The notes beneath the pieces are model-generated. The model saw only the letters and a list, made by a program, of their open reading frames with translations. It did no database searches and had not been told where the DNA came from. A DNA stretch of 64,000 nt, from positions 124,001 through 188,000 of the forward strand of contig JACKCG010000003.1 of NCBI GenBank assembly GCA_020634135.1, read 5' to 3'. The DNA is from Anaerolineaceae bacterium (lineage in GTDB: Bacteria > Chloroflexota > Anaerolineae > Aggregatilineales > Phototrophicaceae). Below, piece after piece: positions 25,498-33,860 of this stretch; the first letter of the stretch is position 1; each line of letters begins with the position of its first letter. Made by a program: the position numbers and the translations under genes.

Positions 25498-26312
25498 TGG
25501 ATACGCCGCCACTCCCAGCGGAACTGACCCGCGACGTGCTGCGCCACCTGGGCGTTACCGCCGCAAAGCCTGATCTCAGTCTGCTGGACGCGCTGTTCAC
25601 GGCCTACACCCGCACCATCCCCTGGGAGACGGCATTTCGCATTGCCAGGCGCAGCCAGACAACGATAACCGGCGACTGCCCGCGCTGGCCGGACGTATTC
25701 TGGCGGGATGCTCTCGAACGCGGCGGCGGCGGGACGTGTTTTGAGAGCAACTATGCGTTTTACAGTCTTCTGCTGGCGTTAGGGTATACAGGGTATCTGA
25801 CGATCAACAACATGGAAGATTCGATTGGTTGCCACACGGCGATTGTACTGACCATCAATGAGGAACGCTGGCTGGCGGATGTCGGCATCCCGTTGTACTG
25901 CCCATTACCACTAAATCACCAGGCTGTTACCAGGCGCTCCAGCCCTTTCCAGCAGTACACCATCCGGCCTGATGGTGAAAACCGTTTCCAGGTCGAGCGC
26001 AGCCCACACCCGAAACCGAACATATTCACACTGATTGATGTCCCGGTGAGTGACGCAGCTTATCGGGCAGCGACAACCACCGATTATGGAGCAGACGGCC
26101 TGTTTCTCGACAAGATCATTGTGAGCAAAATCATCGCCGGCAAGCCCTGGTACTTCAATAACCAGCGCCTACCCTTCCACCTGGAATCCTTCCAGGATGG
26201 AGAACGCACCGACCACCCCTTAAATGGCGACATCCCAGGCCACATCGCGCAGCACTTCAGCCTGGCGGCGGATGTCCTGCGGATAGCCTGGGATGCTGTT
26301 GAGGTCGAGTAA
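25497..26312 (+). CDS. Arylamine N-acetyltransferase family protein
   Basis: 271 aa. The Cys-His-Asp triad of the NAT family can be placed: Cys81 in GGGGTCFESNYAF, His113 in IGCHTAIVL and Asp128 in WLADVG. These enzymes move acetyl groups from acetyl-CoA to aryl amines or act in amide synthesis. The start overlaps the preceding GNAT stop by 1 nt, making three acyltransferases in a row. The C-terminal part is less typical, so the acceptor could be different from arylamines. Confidence 0.85.
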   Translation: MDTPPLPAELTRDVLRHLGVTAAKPDLSLLDALFTAYTRTIPWETAFRIARRSQTTITGDCPRWPDVFWRDALERGGGGTCFESNYAFYSLLLALGYTGYLTINNMEDSIGCHTAIVLTINEERWLADVGIPLYCPLPLNHQAVTRRSSPFQQYTIRPDGENRFQVERSPHPKPNIFTLIDVPVSDAAYRAATTTDYGADGLFLDKIIVSKIIAGKPWYFNNQRLPFHLESFQDGERTDHPLNGDIPGHIAQHFSLAADVLRIAWDAVEVE

Positions 26313-26316
26313 CGGT

Positions 26317-27546
26317 TTACCCCGTCCCGGCGGGACGAATGCCCCAGACTCGTGTCGTGCCGCCGCTGTCCGTCGTCAGCAGCAGGCTGCCGTCGGCGCT
26401 GAACATGAGGCGCGTCACTGTGCCCGTATGGCCGGTCAACTGCGCCACTGCTAACCCCAGATTCACGTCCCACAGAATCACCCGGCCATCGGCGCTGCCG
26501 GTTGCCAGCAACCCGCCGGACGGCGCGAACAGCAGTGCGTCCACGCTGGCGGTATGTCCCTGAAGCGGGAAGCGCACCTGCGCCCCCGTCGCGGTTACGT
26601 CCCAGAGCTGCGTCTGACCATCGGCGCTGCCAGTAGCCAGCAGCGTGCTATCCGGGCTGAATGCCAGTCCGGTCACACTGACCGGATGCGCCAGGACGGT
26701 CCCCACTGTCGCGCCGGTTTCGGTGTTCAACAGGGTGAGCTGGCCGTCCACACCGCCGCTTGCCAGCCACTTACCATCCGGTGAAAGCGTCGTGATCCCA
26801 ATGGGCGTCACAAAACTTGAAAGCACCTGCACCTGGCTGGCGTTGCTCGAGACAATCGCAGTAGCAGCGCCAGGTGTGGGGACTGGTGTTGCGCCAAGAG
26901 GCTCCAGCCAGTAGTCAGGCTGGCCGTTTTCAACCTGGCCTTCCACCGTCCACCCAATCAGGCCATTGTAATCCACCCGCCACCAGACAAGTTTATCCGC
27001 CTGGCTGCACTGTGGGCCTTCCAGCACAATGAATACCCCGCCGGGTGGGATTTCCCCCAGGTAGGTACCGCTGGTTCCGGGAATAGAGCGAACATTGTTG
27101 GGAATTGAATCACCATCAATCGTAACTTGCGCCTGAACGCCAAGCTGCAAACGCGGCGTGATATATCCGGCATCCCCTGGCGGCGGGCAGGCAGCCGTAG
27201 AAACCGGGGCGGCATCCGAATTACACAGAACAACGACGCGCTGGTCATTCGATACGCGATAGTCATACTGTATACCGTCATAGGTCAACAGAAACTTGAA
27301 CCCGCCGGTTTGCACATCGGCATACAGTGTGCCGGGTTTGGGGCAACCCAGACCGGCATTCGGAAAGACGTTCTGTTCCCATGTCCAGTTTTGAAGATCG
27401 CTTAATGCGAGGGTTCGCCCAACGCGGCTGCTCAGGTCGTTAAGGGCAGCGGCAATCGGGCCGGGAGCCTGGCTCTGTGCAGCCGCTGGCAGCGCCAGGA
27501 CAAATAGAGTGACAGCAGCCAGGATAAACACAAGTTTTTTCAGCAT
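26317..27546 (-). CDS. Secreted SH3-WD40 protein
   Basis: 409 aa from ATG 27546 (AGAGG 6 nt upstream). A signal peptide (FILAAVTLFVLALPAAAQ) leads to a domain with FPNAGLGCPKPGTLYADVQTGG and GIQYDYRVSNDQRVVVLC, seen in many Chloroflexi secreted proteins. A bacterial SH3-like domain (about 145-215) is followed by four WD40 repeats (LAFSPDSTLLATGSADGQTQLWD and similar). Its stop is 5 nt from the stop of the convergent NAT gene. Confidence 0.82.
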   Translation of the reverse strand: MLKKLVFILAAVTLFVLALPAAAQSQAPGPIAAALNDLSSRVGRTLALSDLQNWTWEQNVFPNAGLGCPKPGTLYADVQTGGFKFLLTYDGIQYDYRVSNDQRVVVLCNSDAAPVSTAACPPPGDAGYITPRLQLGVQAQVTIDGDSIPNNVRSIPGTSGTYLGEIPPGGVFIVLEGPQCSQADKLVWWRVDYNGLIGWTVEGQVENGQPDYWLEPLGATPVPTPGAATAIVSSNASQVQVLSSFVTPIGITTLSPDGKWLASGGVDGQLTLLNTETGATVGTVLAHPVSVTGLAFSPDSTLLATGSADGQTQLWDVTATGAQVRFPLQGHTASVDALLFAPSGGLLATGSADGRVILWDVNLGLAVAQLTGHTGTVTRLMFSADGSLLLTTDSGGTTRVWGIRPAGTG

Positions 27547-27615
27547 TGATGCCTCTTTTCTATGCCTGTTCATATAGCAATAACTGTTGCGAATCGGGTT
27601 GGAGTTGGGTGCGCA

Positions 27616-28125
27616 TCACCACCGTTCCCAGTGTACCACCTCATCAAAATCGCGCCGCCCCTTTTTCCCTAATCCTTGCCGCGATTTATCCGCCGGATAG
27701 CCGAAGGAAATCACAATCGTGAGCTGCTTGTCTGCCGGGTAACCCAGCAGCGCCCGCGCCGCGTCCGGTTGGTAGACTGTCCCCAGACACGAACCAACGC
27801 CCATTTCCAATGCTGCCAACTGCATGTACGAGGCCGACTGCCCAATATCGAACATATGCCAGCCGTAGCGCTCGCCCGGTTCAGGCGTGATGATGGCGAC
27901 ACACAGCGCCGCCCCGGCCACATGCCTTATGAAATTGCCGGTTGTGGCAAGCTGCTGTAAAGTCTCCCGGTCACGGATGGCAATAAAATCCCAGGGTTGG
28001 CTGTTTTTGGAACTCTGTGAACGTCGCCCGGCATCGAGTATCCGGTGTACCACGTCGTCCGGCAGCGGCGTTTCCTGAAACTTCCGCACCGCTCGCTTTT
28101 GGCGGATCGCATCCCAAACCTGCAT
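27616..28125 (-). CDS. Nitroreductase family protein
   Basis: 169 aa, FMN-dependent oxidoreductase. The family opening is VWDAIRQKRAVRKFQETPLPDDVVHRILDAG, followed by SSKNSQPWDFIAI (FMN binding), DIGQSASYMQLAALEMGVGSCL and LTIVISFGYP. The physiological substrate is not evident; it could be nitroaromatics, quinones or flavins. It lies 70 nt upstream of the SH3-WD40 gene on the same strand. Confidence 0.9.
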   Translation of the reverse strand: MQVWDAIRQKRAVRKFQETPLPDDVVHRILDAGRRSQSSKNSQPWDFIAIRDRETLQQLATTGNFIRHVAGAALCVAIITPEPGERYGWHMFDIGQSASYMQLAALEMGVGSCLGTVYQPDAARALLGYPADKQLTIVISFGYPADKSRQGLGKKGRRDFDEVVHWERW

Positions 28126-28315
28126 GATGACCCCTCTTTTCTATCCTCAATCCTTCATCTCAATCTTAACGTGTGCGCTGCACAGCGTCCACTTCCGTCT
28201 GATTCCGCGCCGTTCAGTCAGGGAGTACAGAAGTCTTGCCAATTCGCTTTTGGTTTCCCCCGCAAGCCTGTATAATGACGAGTATGAATTAAGCAGATGA
28301 TAAAGGGGCTTGGCG

Positions 28316-30043
28316 ATGAGACGCAAGCGACTTTTCTTGCTGGTGGGTGTGGCACTGGTCGTCATGGCCGGGGTGGTCTGGGCCGCGCCGCCCGCGCAGC
28401 AGATTGACAACTTTGGCAACTTCGTGCGCGAAGTCCGCGCCGATCTGGAACTCCTGGTTGATGAAGTCCTGGCCGGAGAGCGCCCGGAAGGGTGGACTTC
28501 CAACGATGACAGCCGCAACCTGGCGAAATATGTGGCCGACCTGTGGTTTGATAACGAACTGCTGGCAAATGCGGTGTTTGGCGATGGTCGCCCGACAGGG
28601 TGGATCGGTGCGCCATCCACCAGCAGCGCGGTGATTGTGGCTCGCAACGTGCGCCATGACCTGGAACTCACTGCTGATGAATACTGGGGGTTCGACAACC
28701 GCCGCCCACAATGGCGTGGAGCAGCGCCTCGATTCCGCTGTTCCCGGTCTTTGCAGAACCTGGTGTCATTGTTGGCGGAGATGCACAGCGTAAACTTCCT
28801 GAGTCCTGAAACCGCCTTCAATTTCTGTTCACTGGTCACTTCGGAAGCGGAAGATCAGGTGCTGCGAATCGCCCTGAGCACGCCGGAAATCCAGGAACAA
28901 ACGCCCGACCTGATCCTGGCGGTACGTGGCGACCTCGAACGGCTGGCGGACGAGGAACTCGGCCTGAACACCCGCCCGGCAGGCTGGCGCGGCAACCGGG
29001 ATCGGAATTCGGTCACACTGGCAAGTGACATCTTCCTCGACCTGGATACATTGGCGGATGCCCAGCTTGGGGCAGGGCAACGCCCGGCGGGCTGGATTGG
29101 CATCATCCCCAACGCGCCCTACTTCGCCTATCGTAACCTGCGCCACGACCTGGAACTGCTGGCGAACGCCCTGGGACGCGCCCCGCGTCCGCGTGGGTGG
29201 CAGGGGCTTGACCCCATGCAGATCTGCGACCCAACGCTGCAAAACCTGGTGGCGATGGCAGTGCTCGACTACCAGTTCTCTCGTGAGGGACTGACGGAAG
29301 GCGCGGCCTACTGCCAACAGCTTGATGTGGCGGTGAACCAACTGGTGGAAAACCCGCCCATTTCGGAAGCCGCTACCGAGCAGGACAGCCGCTTCCGCGC
29401 CGAGTCGCGCCTGGCATTCAGTTACCTGGATCAGGCCGCGACCCAGTATATGGGCGTGATGCCCTATGGCATCGAGTTTAAGGCATGGTATCGGAACTAC
29501 GGTGAATCTACCATGATGTTCGTTTCCGGGCAGGATTTTGCCGTGTTCATTGACCGGCGCTGGACGACGCTGGATGAGAATGACTTCCGCAGCCTGCCGA
29601 CCATTGAGGGCGTGCGGCCACTCACCTTCTGCGATGCAATCTGGTGCAATGGCCCCGGCCCGACGCCCACTCCTACCGGCTCTGGCGCAATCGAACTGCT
29701 GCTCAATGCCAGCACGCCGCCCGCCCCAATCAACCCGGCAGATGTCAGCGCAGAGAAGCAGCAGGTGTCCTGGAACAATATCCGCGTGACGTACCTGCTG
29801 GATAACGAAGCCCTCAAGTCGGCCCAGGTCACACTGGAAATCTGCAAAACAACCAGCCAGACTGACTGTGAGCCAGTGACGTTGGTATTCGATAACAACC
29901 TGGGCGCGGCCAAGCCAGTTCTATCGCAGTTCAACGGGCTGAACGTCTACGAGTTCACCTATGGCTACACCGCCAACCTGATTATTGAAGGGGCAACGCT
30001 GTTCTCGCCGGATGTGTGGATCAGCGACCCGACAATCCGGTAG
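28316..30043 (+). CDS. Secreted repeat protein with duplicated RPxGW module
   Basis: 575 aa from ATG 28316 (AAAGGGG 7 nt upstream; TATAAT at 28271-28276). A signal peptide ends near VWAAP. I do not recognise a known family. RPxGW motifs occur at residues 56, 92, 130 (RPQW), 220, 256 and 291, each after a helical DLExLADE-like stretch. Each triplet is closed by a Cys pair 29 residues apart (Cys142/171 and Cys304/333) with LQNLV four residues after the first Cys. The two modules are about 162-164 residues apart, so the region is an internal duplication. A separate C-terminal domain (about 350-575) is beta-rich. Likely extracellular. Confidence 0.75.
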   Translation: MRRKRLFLLVGVALVVMAGVVWAAPPAQQIDNFGNFVREVRADLELLVDEVLAGERPEGWTSNDDSRNLAKYVADLWFDNELLANAVFGDGRPTGWIGAPSTSSAVIVARNVRHDLELTADEYWGFDNRRPQWRGAAPRFRCSRSLQNLVSLLAEMHSVNFLSPETAFNFCSLVTSEAEDQVLRIALSTPEIQEQTPDLILAVRGDLERLADEELGLNTRPAGWRGNRDRNSVTLASDIFLDLDTLADAQLGAGQRPAGWIGIIPNAPYFAYRNLRHDLELLANALGRAPRPRGWQGLDPMQICDPTLQNLVAMAVLDYQFSREGLTEGAAYCQQLDVAVNQLVENPPISEAATEQDSRFRAESRLAFSYLDQAATQYMGVMPYGIEFKAWYRNYGESTMMFVSGQDFAVFIDRRWTTLDENDFRSLPTIEGVRPLTFCDAIWCNGPGPTPTPTGSGAIELLLNASTPPAPINPADVSAEKQQVSWNNIRVTYLLDNEALKSAQVTLEICKTTSQTDCEPVTLVFDNNLGAAKPVLSQFNGLNVYEFTYGYTANLIIEGATLFSPDVWISDPTIR

Positions 30044-30110
30044 GCCAGGCAACACGGGGGCGCAAGGTTTTGCGCCCTCTCTCCGCAGGTTTCCCTCTAA
30101 ACAACAAAAG

Positions 30111-30144
30111 TGCCGGGTGTTTAAACGCACCCGGCAGTTTCTTT
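30111..30144. terminator. Bidirectional intrinsic terminator
   Basis: TGCCGGGTG (30111-30119) pairs with CACCCGGCA (30128-30136). GTTTCTTTC follows on the plus strand and CTTTTGTTGTTT on the minus strand, so it can serve both the repeat protein and the convergent P450 gene. A weaker hairpin, GGGCGCAA/TTGCGCCC (30058-30077), precedes it. Confidence 0.75.
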
Positions 30145-30229
30145 CAGGCTTATGGGTAAGCCCATTGCTCTAACGGGCAGCAGCCACTACTGCCACACAA
30201 GAGCCTTCATTTACTGCAAAACTGGGTAT

Positions 30230-31615
30230 TCATGCCAGGATTGGCTCCAGTGTCATCACTGGTTGGCGCTGCTGCGCCGTCATTGGCAGCCCGTCTTTGG
30301 GATTGAGCGTGATGAGCGGCAGCATCTCGACCATCTGCCCTGGTTGGAGGCGGAACTGGTAGCGGCTGGCAATCGTAGCCAGTAAAAGCTGCGCTTCCAT
30401 CATGGCGAAACTGTTGCCGATGCAGACACGCGGGCCGCCACCAAACGGCACATAAGCATAACGGTGCTGTTTAGCCTCGTTTTCCGGGGTGAAACGTTCT
30501 GGCCTGAAGGCTTCCGGCTCATCCCACCACTTTGGACTGTGATGGACGATGTACGAGGTGATGGCAACCACAGTATCTTTCGGTACGAAGTAGCCGCCGA
30601 TCTCCAGGTCTTCCGTCGCCACCCGTCCAAAGCCAAAGGCCGGGGGATACAGGCGCAGCGCCTCTTTAACAACCATTTCGGTATACGGCAGGCGCTTCAG
30701 GTCGTCCAGTGTGGGCGGTTTCCCGCCGAGCACTGAGTCCAGTTCGGCATGGAGTTTGGCTTCGGCTTCGGGATTCTGCGCCAGCAGATACCAGGTCCAG
30801 TTCAGTGCATTGGCGGTGGTTTCATGTCCGGCCAGGAAAAGCGTAACCAGTTCATCCCGCGCCTGTTCATCGGTCATATGGTTCCCGTCTTCATCTTCCG
30901 CCATCAGCAGCATCGAGAGCAAATCACCTCGATCCTCACGAGTCTGCCTCCAGGCTTCGATCAACCGGTAGGAAATTTCGTTCAGCGTACCGCTGGCCTG
31001 CCGCGCCCGTCGCTCGAATGGGGTCGGAATCCAGGTCGGGAGCAGTTTCGAGCGGCTTTCGGCAAAGTAGTGCTGGATGGTGCCCATCGCGGAGGCAACA
31101 TCCCGCACATCGCCGGCAACATCGGCATTGAACAGGGTTTTGCCGACAATCCGCATCGTCAACCGGTTCATTTCCTGGCTGATGTCCAGGCGAGTGTTAT
31201 CCTGCCAGCCGTTCACCGTATCCAGGGCATAGTCCACCATCGTCTCCGCGTAGGATTCGATGCGCCGGGCGTGCAGAGACGGCGCGACCAGCCGCCGCTG
31301 GCGCTTCCAGAACTCACCGTTGCTGGTCAGCAGCCCGTTGCCCAGGAAACGAGCCAGGCCGCGCCTGGTGTCGGTATACTGCATGTCTTTCTGAAATTTG
31401 GCAGACTGCGCGACCAGGACTTCGTGAATCAGATCAGGGTCGGTGATAACATACTGCCGGAAGTCACCTACCTGAAACTGGAAAACATCGCCATATTGCC
31501 GGTTTTTTTCGACCAGGAAACCCATGAAATCCCGGCTTAACTCGGACATAAACCGGAGTTGAGCGATGATTCCTTTGATGGGAGGCAGGCCAGGCGGGAA
31601 TTTGTGTGGAGACAT
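30230..31615 (-). CDS. Cytochrome P450
   Basis: 461 aa haem mono-oxygenase. The I-helix motif AGHETTANAL, the E-x-x-R in KEALRLYPPA, PERF in FRPERFTPEN and the haem-binding loop FGGGPRVCIGNSFAMME with axial Cys398 are all intact. There is no membrane anchor, as usual for bacterial P450s. No ferredoxin or reductase gene is adjacent. A TetR regulator is divergent across a 135-nt gap. Substrate unknown; the sequence resembles fatty-acid or terpenoid hydroxylases of the CYP102/CYP110-like group only in a general way. Confidence 0.95.
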   Translation of the reverse strand: MSPHKFPPGLPPIKGIIAQLRFMSELSRDFMGFLVEKNRQYGDVFQFQVGDFRQYVITDPDLIHEVLVAQSAKFQKDMQYTDTRRGLARFLGNGLLTSNGEFWKRQRRLVAPSLHARRIESYAETMVDYALDTVNGWQDNTRLDISQEMNRLTMRIVGKTLFNADVAGDVRDVASAMGTIQHYFAESRSKLLPTWIPTPFERRARQASGTLNEISYRLIEAWRQTREDRGDLLSMLLMAEDEDGNHMTDEQARDELVTLFLAGHETTANALNWTWYLLAQNPEAEAKLHAELDSVLGGKPPTLDDLKRLPYTEMVVKEALRLYPPAFGFGRVATEDLEIGGYFVPKDTVVAITSYIVHHSPKWWDEPEAFRPERFTPENEAKQHRYAYVPFGGGPRVCIGNSFAMMEAQLLLATIASRYQFRLQPGQMVEMLPLITLNPKDGLPMTAQQRQPVMTLEPILA

Positions 31616-31653
31616 GGATGCACCTCTACTCTACTTTACACCGTGTTTTTTAT

Positions 31654-31682
31654 TTGACGAGATGTTGTACAATCTATAGGAT
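31654..31682 (+). promoter_or_regulatory. Divergent P450/tetR control region
   Basis: TTGACG (31654-31659) and TAGGAT (31677-31682) are 17 nt apart, a fair promoter toward the TetR gene. The 8-bp palindrome TTGTACAA (31665-31672) lies in the spacer and could be part of a TetR operator. Support is from position and symmetry only. Confidence 0.4.
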
Positions 31683-31750
31683 AAGCAAACTGATAAGGCT
31701 GTCAACAAGCAGATTTTCCTTTGTGTAGCATAGTGAACAGGTGTTTAGTA

Positions 31751-32359
31751 ATGAGTGAAGTTGTCGAAAAAATGGACAGGCGCAAGCAGCGCACCCGCCA
31801 ATACCTGCGTGATGCGCTGATGGCATTGATCGTCGAAAAAGGGTATGAGGCGATTTCGATTCAGGACATCACCGACCGGGCGAATGTCAGCCGGCCCACC
31901 TTCTACCTGCATTACCGGGATAAAGAGGAACTGCTGCTCACGAGCCTTGAAGAAGTTTATGACGACCTGAACGCCCGCGTCGGCGAGATTACACCGGGCG
32001 GGATGATGGCCGATGGCAATCCGGTAGAACTAGTCGCTTTCCAGCATGTGGCCGAATTCGCGGACTTTTACCGGGTGATGCTCAGTAGTCGTGGCGTGGC
32101 TGCGTTTATCATCCGAGTCCAACACTACCTGGCAAGTGTATTCCAACAGCATGTCCAGATATGCTTTCCAGCCGGGCTTACTTCCACAGTGCCAATAGAT
32201 ATTCTGGCATACCGGGAAGCCGGGGCACTGATCGGCACATTGAGTTGGTGGCTGGAAAACGAAATGCCCTACCCCCCCACAGAGATGGCCCATTTACATT
32301 ATCAATCCGGGGCGAAGGGGGTATTATGGGGATTGGGTATCACCCTGGATGCTGATTAA
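31751..32359 (+). CDS. TetR/AcrR family regulator
   Basis: 202 aa from ATG 31751. The DNA-binding domain reads TRQYLRDALMALIVEKGYEAISIQDITDRANVSRPTFYLHYRDKEELL, a very typical TetR HTH. The ligand domain is poorly conserved but has the helical pattern of TetR_C. Divergent position suggests that it represses the P450 gene. Its stop codon overlaps the stop of the convergent membrane-HTH gene. Confidence 0.9.
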   Translation: MSEVVEKMDRRKQRTRQYLRDALMALIVEKGYEAISIQDITDRANVSRPTFYLHYRDKEELLLTSLEEVYDDLNARVGEITPGGMMADGNPVELVAFQHVAEFADFYRVMLSSRGVAAFIIRVQHYLASVFQQHVQICFPAGLTSTVPIDILAYREAGALIGTLSWWLENEMPYPPTEMAHLHYQSGAKGVLWGLGITLDAD

Positions 32360-32886
32360 AGCTGGTCGTTCTGTTGCAACAGTTCATCCAGCACAACGCG
32401 CGCAATGCGGTAGTCACTGCCAATCCGCGCCGCCGCGATGCGCCCATCATCAATCAGTTGCAGAATCTCTGCCTCAGAAACCTTCAGATAGCGGGCCGCT
32501 TCGGGCACGGTTAAGACGCTGCCAAAGACTGTTGGTGGCGGGGTTGCGGCCAGCGAGTGTACCTCCATATTGGCAGGGGCAAAATCGGTTTCCGGCGCGG
32601 TCAGCACCAACGCCAACGCTGCGATAAACGCCCCGATAACGAGCAGCAGCTCGATCATCGCCACTGAACTCAATGCATCCCAATCCAGGTTGCTCAGGTC
32701 ACCGGATAACCCGGTATTCAACCCAATGATAAACCCCACAATCAACCCAAAAGCCAGTGGGAGTACCAGCACGCCGCCGATATATCGGGCGCGGTTGCCG
32801 GTAATCACACGTTTGCCGATCCGAAAACGCCCGGTGAGTATGTAGTACAGTCCGGCAAAGAAAAAGATACTTTCACAGATAATCAT
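32356..32886 (-). CDS. Membrane-anchored helix-turn-helix protein
   Basis: 176 aa. The first ~90 residues hold three membrane segments (about 3-17, 37-55 and 75-92). After a Pro-rich linker (AATPPPTVFGS) comes an excisionase/MerR-like HTH_17 domain: LTVPEAARYLKVSEAEILQLIDDGRIAAARIGSDYRIARVVLDELL. The fusion of membrane helices to this HTH is uncommon and suggests a membrane-tethered DNA-binding protein. The stop overlaps that of the convergent TetR gene by 3 nt. Confidence 0.8.
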   Translation of the reverse strand: MIICESIFFFAGLYYILTGRFRIGKRVITGNRARYIGGVLVLPLAFGLIVGFIIGLNTGLSGDLSNLDWDALSSVAMIELLLVIGAFIAALALVLTAPETDFAPANMEVHSLAATPPPTVFGSVLTVPEAARYLKVSEAEILQLIDDGRIAAARIGSDYRIARVVLDELLQQNDQL

Positions 32887-32952
32887 GCCGTTCCCCTAAA
32901 TGTCTATCCATAAAATCAGGTTGTTCTGCTGAGGACACGGGGCTGAATCTCG

Positions 32953-33642
32953 CTACCCTGCGCTCGGCCAGCGCAGCAGCCGGACAACTTCATCCACCAC
33001 CAGGCTAAACAATTCATTCATCAGGTCGTCACTGACCTGGTACTCGCCGCCAAAACTGCCATCCCCCAGTTGGTCACGGGAGACAGGTTGGGTACGATCA
33101 GTGTCATAAAAATTCACGTTGGGTTTTACACCTGCCGGGCTTTCCGCCACCCGGTTGAAGATGAAATTTTCGCCCCAATTGGCATGATTGAGTTTAAGAC
33201 CGCGATGCGCCTCAAAAACCCGCACGGCCTCGCTGCGCCACCAATCATACCACTGAACATGAACCTCATCATCATCCAGGAAAATCTCCAACTGGGCCGG
33301 AAGCTGGTTGCCACCGTGCCCATTCAGGAAAAAGAACCGGCGGAAACCCTGATGCAGCAGCGACTCGAAGACTTCAATCAGCACCAGGTCAAAGGTCTGG
33401 CGTGTCAGACTGATCGTGCCAGGGTAATCGGCAAAGAAACGGCTGTTGCCAAAATTAAATGGGGGCGCAACCAGAACTTTTTCCCGTTCCGCCGCTGCCA
33501 GCGCGATTTTTGAGGGGATCAGAATATCAGTCAGCAGGCTCAGGTATGCATGTTGCTCGGTAGCGCCGGTAATCAGAATAATGCGGTCATCCCGTTCCAG
33601 ATACCGCTCAACGTCCATCCAGTTCAGGTCTTCCAGTCGCAT
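32953..33642 (-). CDS. Creatininase family amidohydrolase
   Basis: 229 aa metal-dependent hydrolase. Metal ligands typical of the family are in TGATEQHAYLSLLTDILIP (Glu, His, Asp) and FFLNGHGGNQ (His). The opening MRLEDLNWMDVERYL is also typical. Members hydrolyse creatinine, or a formamide in flavin/Fapy-type pathways (ArfB, MftE). The local context does not choose between these. Confidence 0.88.
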   Translation of the reverse strand: MRLEDLNWMDVERYLERDDRIILITGATEQHAYLSLLTDILIPSKIALAAAEREKVLVAPPFNFGNSRFFADYPGTISLTRQTFDLVLIEVFESLLHQGFRRFFFLNGHGGNQLPAQLEIFLDDDEVHVQWYDWWRSEAVRVFEAHRGLKLNHANWGENFIFNRVAESPAGVKPNVNFYDTDRTQPVSRDQLGDGSFGGEYQVSDDLMNELFSLVVDEVVRLLRWPSAG

Positions 33643-33860
33643 AACCCATCCTTACATATGAACTGAAACTTACCCCCATTATACCGCAGCGTTATACAGA
33701 TGTTGGACACGAATTCAGGTGTGCGATAGTACCAATTACCCGCCACAAAATCCCCAAAAACCGGTAGGAAATTCATGCCAATTTGGGTTTTGTCAACGAA
33801 TTGTCCTGTACACTGGATATGATTAGAAAGAGTATTAATCTGCATCCTGATGAGTAATCT

